Source: DASTFY01 sp963829955
GTDB taxonomy: Bacteria; Actinomycetota; Acidimicrobiia; Acidimicrobiales; Ilumatobacteraceae
DNA: 64,000 bases
NCBI GenBank assembly: GCA_963829955.1
Contig: CAWHKS010000021.1
Location: 62,001-126,000, forward strand
Direction of reading: 5' to 3'
The notes beneath the pieces are model-generated. The model saw only the letters and a program-made list of their open reading frames with translations. It made no database searches and had not been told where the DNA came from. Within the stretch, counting starts at the first letter, position 1; each line of letters starts with the position of its first letter. Below are positions 57,415-64,000 of this stretch, one piece after another. The translations under genes and the position numbers were made by a program.

Positions 57415-57489
57415 CACAGGCGCGCAGCGGGCGGAACTGTGAGCTGAACGCACCGTTTACAGCGCTTTCACGTCGCACTTCCGGCGCGG

Positions 57490-57511
57490 CGAATCGACGG
57501 CGAATCGTCGG
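57490..57511. repeat. Tandem 11-bp CGAATCG repeat, copy 2
   Basis: CGAATCGACGG followed by CGAATCGTCGG: same heptamer and 11-bp period as copy 1, 96 bp away. One helical turn per period suggests binding on one DNA face. Confidence 0.55.
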
Positions 57512-57512
57512 T

Positions 57513-57528
57513 GTCAAGGGATCTTGAC
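57513..57528. terminator. Short inverted repeat between uvrA and nadA
   Basis: GTCAAG-GGAT-CTTGAC: 6-bp arms, 4-nt loop, between the convergent 3' ends. It may terminate nadA transcription; the stem is weak. Confidence 0.3.
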
Positions 57529-57577
57529 GATGAGCCGAATGTGCGTTCCCCCAGTGGATGCCCGACGGCTCGAGCGC

Positions 57578-58696
57578 TCAGGTGATCGACAGCATGCGGT
57601 CGAGGGCGACGCGGGCCCATTCCGCGGTGTCGTCGTCGACCACGATGCGGTTGACCACGCGGCCCTCGACCAGGTTCTCCAGCACCCAGCACAGGTGCGG
57701 GGCGTCGATCCGGAACATGGTCGAGCACGGACAGATCAGGGGGTCGAGCGAGACGACCGTCTTGTCGGGCGACTCGTCGTTCAGCCGGTTGACGAGATGG
57801 ATCTCCGTCCCGACGCCGATCACCGACCCAGCCGGTGCCGCCTCCACGGCCCGGATGATGAAGTCCGTCGAACCCACGTGGTCGGCAAGAACGCACACCT
57901 CGTGGGCGCACTCGGGATGGACCACCACGATGCCGTCCGCATGGGTGGCGCGGAACTCCGCGACGTGCGCGGGCTGGAACCGCTGGTGGACGGAGCAGTG
58001 GCCCTTCCACAGCAGGAACGTCGTGGCCTTCAGGTCGGCTTCCGACAGGCCACCCATCTCCAACCGAGGGTTCCACACCCGCATGTCGTCCAGCGAGTAG
58101 CCCATGGCCGCCCCGGTGTTTCGGCCCAGATGCTGGTCGGGGAAGAACAGCACCTGCTGCCCCCCAGCACCGCCCTCCGAGCGGGGCCGGAAGACCCACT
58201 CGAGAACCGCCCGCGCGTTCGTCGAGGTGCACACGGCGCCGCCGTGGCGCCCGACGAACGCCTTCAGTGCCGCCGAGGAGTTCATGTAGGTGACGGGCAC
58301 GACGCCATCGATGTCGACGATGCCCTCCAGCACCTCCCACGCCTCCTCGACGGAATCGATGTCGGCCAGATCGGCCATCGAGCACCCGGCGTTGAGGTCG
58401 GGCAGGATCACCTGCTGCTCGGGCGTCGTGAGGATGTCGGCCGACTCGGCCATGAAGTGCACGCCGCAGAACACGATGAAGTCGGCCTTCGGGCGCTCCT
58501 TGGCGAGGACGGACAGCCGGAACGAGTCGCCACGGGCGTCGGCCCAGCGCATCACCTCGTCCCGCTGGTAGTGGTGACCGAGGATGTAGAGCCGGTCGCC
58601 GAGCGCCGCCTTGGCGGCCTCGATCCGAGTCGCCAGCTCCTCGGCAGGCGCCGCCGTGTAGCTCTCCGGCAGGGCTGACTGCAGTCGCACCACCAT
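57578..58696 (-). CDS. nadA: Quinolinate synthase
   Basis: 372 residues. NadA motifs: ILGHHYQRDEVM (substrate His and Tyr), VFCGVHFMAESADIL, DLNAGCSMADL, HPECAHEV and LICPCSTMFRI. Three of these Cys hold the [4Fe-4S] cluster that condenses iminoaspartate with dihydroxyacetone phosphate to quinolinate for NAD synthesis. nadB and nadC are not adjacent. The ATG at 58696 diverges from uvrC with 53 bp between. Confidence 0.94.
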   Translation of the reverse strand: MVVRLQSALPESYTAAPAEELATRIEAAKAALGDRLYILGHHYQRDEVMRWADARGDSFRLSVLAKERPKADFIVFCGVHFMAESADILTTPEQQVILPDLNAGCSMADLADIDSVEEAWEVLEGIVDIDGVVPVTYMNSSAALKAFVGRHGGAVCTSTNARAVLEWVFRPRSEGGAGGQQVLFFPDQHLGRNTGAAMGYSLDDMRVWNPRLEMGGLSEADLKATTFLLWKGHCSVHQRFQPAHVAEFRATHADGIVVVHPECAHEVCVLADHVGSTDFIIRAVEAAPAGSVIGVGTEIHLVNRLNDESPDKTVVSLDPLICPCSTMFRIDAPHLCWVLENLVEGRVVNRIVVDDDTAEWARVALDRMLSIT

Positions 58697-58736
58697 CGCC
58701 GCTCAGCATACGGCGCACCCTGACCCACCCCGCCCC

Positions 58737-58742
58737 TAGCCT
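58737..58742 (+). promoter_or_regulatory. -10 hexamer TAGCCT of uvrC, leaderless
   Basis: TAGCCT ends seven bases before the GTG at 58750. No LexA-type box is visible here, unlike at uvrA and uvrB. Confidence 0.5.
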
Positions 58743-58749
58743 CCGAAGT

Positions 58750-60615
58750 GTGGAGCAGAGACCGCCCGCCGGCACGATCCCGGACGCCCCCGGCTCCTAC
58801 CAGTTCAAGGACGCCGAGGGCCGCGTGATCTACGTCGGCAAGGCCGCGAACCTCCGCTCACGGGTGGGCAGCTACTTCCAGGATCCAGCCGGCCTTCATC
58901 CCCGCACCGCGCAGATGGTGGCCACTGCGGCGACGGTCGAGTGGATGCAGGTCCGCAACGAGGTCGAGGCCCTCATGCTCGAGTACAGCCTCATCAAGCA
59001 GCACCGTCCCCGCTTCAACGTACGGTTGCGGGACGACAAGAGCTACCCGTTCCTGTCCATCACCCTCGACGACGAATGGCCGCGGGCCATGGTCGTCCGG
59101 GGCCGCAAGCGCAAGGGCGTCCGCTACTTCGGGCCGTACGCACACGCCTACGCCATCCGGGACACGCTCGACCTGCTGCTGCGCAGCTTCCCCATCCGCA
59201 CGTGCTCGCCGAGCAAGTACCACCAGCACCACCGCCTCGGCCGGCCGTGCCTCCTCTTCCACATCGAGAAGTGCTCGGGTCCGTGCGTGGGCGAGATCGA
59301 CCACCCCGAGTACGACGCCTTGGTTCAGGAGCTCATCGACTTCCTGGACGGGGACACCGACGCGGTCGTCAGACGCCTCACCCGCGAGATGCGGTCCGCT
59401 GCCGACGAGCAGGAGTACGAGCGGGCGGCCCGGGTGCGGGACCGGCTGGCCGCGGTGCAGAAGGCAATCGCCAAGCAGCAGATGGTGGCCGACCGCAACG
59501 AGGATCTCGACGTCATCGGCATCGCGCAGGACGACCTCGAGGCGGCCGTCCAGATCTTCTACGTGCGACGGGGGCGGGTGGTCGGCCGGAAGGGGTTCAT
59601 CCTGGACAAGGTCGAGGAGCTCGACGACCACGCGCTCGCCGCCCGCATCCTCGAGGAGCTGTACGGCGACGAACCTCCCCTCGGCGTGCCGAAGCAGGTG
59701 CTGCTCCCGTTCGCCCCCGAGGCGCAGGAGGTCTACGAGGAGTGGCTGGCCATCCAGCGCCACTCCCGCGTGGACATCCGCGTGCCGCAACGGGGCGACA
59801 AGCGCGCCCTGCTGGACACGGTCACCCGCAACGCGCAGGAGGAGTTCACCCGCCACCGGCTGCGCCGGGCCACCGACCACAACAGCCGGGCCCGGGCCAT
59901 CAACGAGCTCCAGGACCTACTGGCCCTGCCCGAGGCGCCGCTGCGCATCGAGTGCTACGACATGGCCCACCTCCAAGGCACCGACTACGTGGGGTCGATG
60001 GTGGTGATGGAGGACGGCCTGCCGAAGAAGAGCGACTATCGGCGCTTCAAGGTCAAGGACGTCGCCGGCAACGACGACTACGCGGCCATGGAGGAGGTCC
60101 TCACCCGTCGCCTCACCGCCTACCTGGCCGAGCGCGACCGGCCCGTCGGCGAGCGGGGGGAGCGCCCGGGGCGTTTCTCCTACCCGCCGCAGCTGCTGGT
60201 CGTCGACGGCGGCAAGGGCCAGCTGGCGGTGGCCGAGCGAGTCGTGCGGGAGCTGGGCCTGGAGGCGGAGATCCCCGTCGCCTCCCTGGCCAAGCGGTTC
60301 GAGCAGGTGTACGTGCCCGGTCGGGCCGAGCCGGTCAACGTGCCCCGGCAGTCGGAGGCGCTCTTCATGCTGCAGCGCCTCCGGGACGAGGCCCACCGCT
60401 TCGCCAACACCTTCCACCGAGACCTACGGGCCAAGCGGATGACGACCAGCGCCCTGGACGGCATCCCCGGGCTGGGGCCGACCCGGCAGAAGCGTCTGCT
60501 GAAGGAGCTTGGCGGTGTGGGGGGCGTGAAGAAGGCCACCCTCGAGCAGCTCACCACCCTGCCCTGGCTCCCGGACCGCGTGGCCGAGGCGGTCCACGCC
60601 AAGCTCCATGGCTGA
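58750..60615 (+). CDS. uvrC: UvrABC excinuclease subunit C
   Basis: 621 residues, GTG start. Domains in order: GIY-YIG nuclease for the 3' cut (SYQFKDAEGRVIYVGKAANL), a Cys-rich segment (CLLFHIEKCSGPCVG), UVR domain contacting UvrB (DEQEYERAARVRDRLAAVQ), RNase H-like nuclease for the 5' cut (ECYDMAHLQGTDYVGSMVV, LLVVDGGKGQL) and paired helix-hairpin-helix motifs (IPGLGPTRQKRLLKELGG). It cuts both sides of damage marked by UvrB. Confidence 0.95.
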   Translation: MEQRPPAGTIPDAPGSYQFKDAEGRVIYVGKAANLRSRVGSYFQDPAGLHPRTAQMVATAATVEWMQVRNEVEALMLEYSLIKQHRPRFNVRLRDDKSYPFLSITLDDEWPRAMVVRGRKRKGVRYFGPYAHAYAIRDTLDLLLRSFPIRTCSPSKYHQHHRLGRPCLLFHIEKCSGPCVGEIDHPEYDALVQELIDFLDGDTDAVVRRLTREMRSAADEQEYERAARVRDRLAAVQKAIAKQQMVADRNEDLDVIGIAQDDLEAAVQIFYVRRGRVVGRKGFILDKVEELDDHALAARILEELYGDEPPLGVPKQVLLPFAPEAQEVYEEWLAIQRHSRVDIRVPQRGDKRALLDTVTRNAQEEFTRHRLRRATDHNSRARAINELQDLLALPEAPLRIECYDMAHLQGTDYVGSMVVMEDGLPKKSDYRRFKVKDVAGNDDYAAMEEVLTRRLTAYLAERDRPVGERGERPGRFSYPPQLLVVDGGKGQLAVAERVVRELGLEAEIPVASLAKRFEQVYVPGRAEPVNVPRQSEALFMLQRLRDEAHRFANTFHRDLRAKRMTTSALDGIPGLGPTRQKRLLKELGGVGGVKKATLEQLTTLPWLPDRVAEAVHAKLHG

Positions 60616-61336
60616 CGACCTCTGGGAGACCAACGCCGGTTGGTGGATCGACGGGTTCACCGACGGCGCCGACCCGGAGTACGAGGAGCAGATCCTGCCC
60701 CTGGCCGCCGAGCACCTGTCCGAGGCCGGCCGGGTTCTGGACGTGGGCTGCGGCGACGGCCAGGTGGCCCGGCTGGCGCATCGGCTCGGGGCGGAGGTGG
60801 TGGCCGGCGTCGACCCGACCTGGAACCAGATCAGCGTGGCGGCCGCCCGTGGCGGCGGTCCGTCCTACGCGCGGGCCGATGCGGCGGCCCTGCCCTTCGC
60901 GGACGGCTGCTTCGACGCGGTCGTCGCCTGCCTCGTGTTCGAGCACATCCGAACGGTCGACGAGGCGATCGCCGAGGTGGCCAGGGTGCTCCGTCCGGGC
61001 GGCGCGTTCCTGTTCTTCCTCAACCACCCCCTCCTGCAGACGCCGGGCAGCGGCTGGATCGACGACCAGATGCTCGATCCCCCCGAGCAGTACTGGCGCA
61101 TCGGCCCCTACCTGGTGGAGGACGAGTCGGTCGAGGAGGTGGAGAAGGGCGTCTTCATCCCCTTCATCCACCGCCCCCTGAGCCGGTACGTCAACGCGCT
61201 GGCGGCTCACGGCCTCGTCCTGATCCACATGGAGGAGCCCCCGCCACCGGCGGGCTTCCTGGCCCGGGCTCCCGAGTACCCGGACGCCGCCAGCATTCCC
61301 CGCCTGCTGCTGCTCCGCCTGCACAAGCAGGCCTGA
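60608..61336 (+). CDS. SAM-dependent class I methyltransferase
   Basis: 242 residues; the ATG at 60608 overlaps the end of uvrC by 8 bp. SAM motif I is VLDVGCGDGQVARLA, then AGVDPTWNQISVAAAR, ADAAALPFADGCFDAVVACL and VLRPGGAFLFFLNHP. This pattern matches UbiE/Methyltransf_11-type enzymes. Substrate unknown. It is probably expressed with uvrC, but there is no known functional link to repair. Confidence 0.82.
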   Translation: MADDLWETNAGWWIDGFTDGADPEYEEQILPLAAEHLSEAGRVLDVGCGDGQVARLAHRLGAEVVAGVDPTWNQISVAAARGGGPSYARADAAALPFADGCFDAVVACLVFEHIRTVDEAIAEVARVLRPGGAFLFFLNHPLLQTPGSGWIDDQMLDPPEQYWRIGPYLVEDESVEEVEKGVFIPFIHRPLSRYVNALAAHGLVLIHMEEPPPPAGFLARAPEYPDAASIPRLLLLRLHKQA

Positions 61337-61366
61337 GAGGTCCGGCCGCCGGCGGGCACCCCCCGG

Positions 61367-61372
61367 TACGCT
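61367..61372 (+). promoter_or_regulatory. -10 hexamer TACGCT of rapZ, leaderless
   Basis: TACGCT ends six bases before the ATG at 61379, with no ribosome site. Confidence 0.5.
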
Positions 61373-61378
61373 GGCCGC

Positions 61379-62230
61379 ATGGCCGACATCGTGATGATCA
61401 CGGGCCTGTCGGGGGCGGGACGCACCAACGCCGCCGCCGACCTGGAGGACCAGGGCTGGTACGTCGTCGACAACCTGCCTACGTCCCTGGTGCGGACCAT
61501 CGTGGACTTGGCCAGCGTGCCAGGGAGCGCCATCGAGCAGCTGGCGCTCGTGGTGGGCACCAGCCCCCACCAGGCCGACATCCTCGACGCCGTCGATGGC
61601 CTGCGCCAGAGCGGGCACCGCGTGCGCATCGTCTACCTGGAGGCAACGACTCCGGAGCTGGTGAAGCGCTACGGCAGCACACGGCGCCGCCACCCGCTGG
61701 GCGAGGACACCTCTCTCCTCGACGCCATCGACCGTGAGCGGGAGCTGCTCGAGCCCGTCAAGGCCATGGCCGACGTTGTCATCGACACCACCGGGCTGAC
61801 CATCCACCAGCTCAAGAGCCGGCTGACCGAGCTGTTCGCCGTAGATGCCCCCACCGCCGGGATGCAGACGGCCGTCGTCTCGTTCGGCTACAAGCACGGC
61901 CTTCCCCTCGATGTCGACATCGTCCTCGACTGCCGGTTCCTGCCCAACCCGTTCTGGCAGGAGGAGCTGCGGCCGCTGACCGGGCTCGACGAGCCCGTGC
62001 GCGGCTACGTCCTCGGGCAGCCGGAGGCGGGCCCCTTCATCGACCGGGTGGACGACCTCCTCGGGCTGCTGGTGCCGGCCTTCGAGAAGGAGGGAAAGAG
62101 CTACCTGACGATCGCCTTCGGGTGCACGGGCGGGCAGCACCGCAGCGTGACGGTGGCCGAGGAGGTGGCGGCCCGCCTGCGGCGGCGTGGGGTCGAGCTG
62201 CGGGTGCAGCACCGCGACCTGCCCGGGTAG
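61379..62230 (+). CDS. rapZ: RapZ-family nucleotide-binding protein
   Basis: 283 residues. Walker A is GLSGAGRTNAAADLED, with Arg for the usual Lys as in other actinobacterial members, then YVVDNLPTSLV. The C-terminal domain has FGYKHGLPLDVDIVLDCRFL, NPFW and the FGCTGGQHRSVTVAE signature. In E. coli RapZ is an RNA-binding adaptor controlling glucosamine-6-phosphate synthase; in actinobacteria the role is less clear. yvcK and whiA usually follow rapZ but are absent here: a strong hairpin and then gap come next. Confidence 0.9.
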   Translation: MADIVMITGLSGAGRTNAAADLEDQGWYVVDNLPTSLVRTIVDLASVPGSAIEQLALVVGTSPHQADILDAVDGLRQSGHRVRIVYLEATTPELVKRYGSTRRRHPLGEDTSLLDAIDRERELLEPVKAMADVVIDTTGLTIHQLKSRLTELFAVDAPTAGMQTAVVSFGYKHGLPLDVDIVLDCRFLPNPFWQEELRPLTGLDEPVRGYVLGQPEAGPFIDRVDDLLGLLVPAFEKEGKSYLTIAFGCTGGQHRSVTVAEEVAARLRRRGVELRVQHRDLPG

Positions 62231-62233
62231 CCA

Positions 62234-62261
62234 CCCCACCGGAAGCAGAGCTCCGGTGGGG
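62234..62261 (+). terminator. 10-bp hairpin terminator after rapZ
   Basis: CCCCACCGGA (62234-62243) pairs perfectly with TCCGGTGGGG (62252-62261) around an 8-nt loop, three bases after the rapZ stop. It should end the rapZ transcript before gap. Confidence 0.75.
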
Positions 62262-62361
62262 ACCCCGGCGCGCCTGTTCAGGGCTGTGCCGTGACTGCGA
62301 CGGCTCGGCACCGGGCCGGGTAGGGTCCGCCGGATCGACGAAGGGCACAAGGAGACGAGGT

Positions 62362-63373
<1,012 letters not shown>

Positions 63374-63379
63374 CGCCGG

Positions 63380-64000
63380 GTGAACCGGCTCCCGCTGTTG
63401 GAGGACCTGCCGCCGGTCGAGGGCCGGCGGGTGCTCGTCCGCACCGACTTCAACGTGCCGCTGGCCGACGGGCGGATCACCGATGACTTCCGCATCCGCG
63501 CCGCGCTCCCGACCATCACCTGGCTCCAGGAGCGCGGGGCCACGGTGGTGTGTGCCAGCCACCTCGGCCGGCCGAAGGGCCAGCCGAGCCCGAAGTACTC
63601 GATGGACGCTGTCCGGGCCCGGCTGGCCGAGCTCGCGCCGGGCGCCGAGCTGCTGGAGAACCTGCGCTTCGATCCCGGCGAGGAGGGCAACGATCCCGCC
63701 TTTGTCGACCGCCTGGTCGAGGGCATGGACTGCTACGTCGACGACGCGTTCGGCGCCGCCCATCGCGCCCACGCCTCCATCGTCGGTCCGCCCCGGACGC
63801 TGCCGTCGGCCGCCGGCCGCCTGCTGGCCAGGGAGGTCGAGGTCCTCCGCGGGCTCCGCGAGAACCCCCGCCGGCCCTTCGTGGCCGTCCTCGGCGGGGC
63901 CAAGGTCAGCGACAAGCTCGGCGTCATCGACAGCCTGCTCGGCGTGGTCGACGCGCTCGTCATCGGCGGGGGCATGTGCTTCACGTTCCTCGCCGCCCGC
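63380..64000 (+). CDS. pgk: Phosphoglycerate kinase, 3'-partial
   Basis: GTG start at 63380, six bases after the gap stop; 207 codons are visible and the gene runs off the window. Motifs: RVLVRTDFNVPL, CASHLGRPKGQPSPKYSM (substrate-binding His and Arg), LLENLRFDPGEE, DDAFGAAHRAHAS and LGGAKVSDKLGVID. It makes ATP and 3-phosphoglycerate in glycolysis, in a gap-pgk operon. Confidence 0.95.
   Translation, partial: MNRLPLLEDLPPVEGRRVLVRTDFNVPLADGRITDDFRIRAALPTITWLQERGATVVCASHLGRPKGQPSPKYSMDAVRARLAELAPGAELLENLRFDPGEEGNDPAFVDRLVEGMDCYVDDAFGAAHRAHASIVGPPRTLPSAAGRLLAREVEVLRGLRENPRRPFVAVLGGAKVSDKLGVIDSLLGVVDALVIGGGMCFTFLAAR

Overview
The window looks like chromosomal DNA from a high-GC actinobacterium. 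The evidence is a GlnX-GlnH-PknG signalling cluster, a mycothiol-dependent formaldehyde dehydrogenase, a CsoR/CopA copper operon, an ANTAR response regulator, many GTG/TTG starts, and starts 6-9 nt downstream of a TANNNT hexamer (leaderless mRNAs). A deep-branching class such as Acidimicrobiia fits the mix, but that placement is inference. No rRNA, intact tRNA, CRISPR array, transposase or integrase was seen.

Layout. 1-3233 is visibly more A/T-rich than the rest. It carries a PASTA-like protein open at the left edge, a membrane-anchored TIR-domain protein and a broken DUF692/MNIO gene. It stops exactly at the 3' half of a tRNA-Leu(CAA) gene, beginning at the anticodon loop (3234-3285). I read this as the end of an integrated island. 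3313-12607 holds a DUF6766 membrane protein, a K+ channel, a ferritin-like protein, a metzincin-like protease with a related neighbour, a CRP-type protein, a phosphoesterase and an acyl-CoA ligase. 12693-14869 is a small surface-polysaccharide operon: glycosyltransferase, 59-aa LPATG mini-protein, polysaccharide deacetylase. 14303-20724 (minus) encodes a molybdopterin oxidoreductase with a fused Fe-S/NrfD partner, then an HtrA-type protease. 20812-23634 is a copper-response operon.

23645-37310 is a signalling region. A minus-strand FHA-PspA-DUF4328 group diverges from a plus-strand, translationally coupled operon: GlnX, GlnH, coiled-coil protein, PknG, PP2C phosphatase, VWA protein, FHA protein. 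The known GlnX/GlnH/PknG pathway senses external amino acids and controls 2-oxoglutarate metabolism; here a phosphatase, a VWA protein and an FHA reader are added, and three of the proteins share N-terminal zinc ribbons.

37479-64000 is mostly housekeeping: MBL hydrolase, GT-C transferase, malQ, ANTAR regulator, polA, methyltransferase, M23 peptidase, rpsA, coaE, mscR, uvrB, a seven-repeat LPGTG surface protein, uvrA, nadA, uvrC, methyltransferase, rapZ, gap and partial pgk. uvrB and uvrA each have a LexA-type box upstream, so an SOS response is likely; uvrC has none.

Sequence quality. At least seven genes, including the core genes polA and gap, are split by single-base indels. Most probably these are sequence errors, so I annotate them as genes spanning the frameshift.
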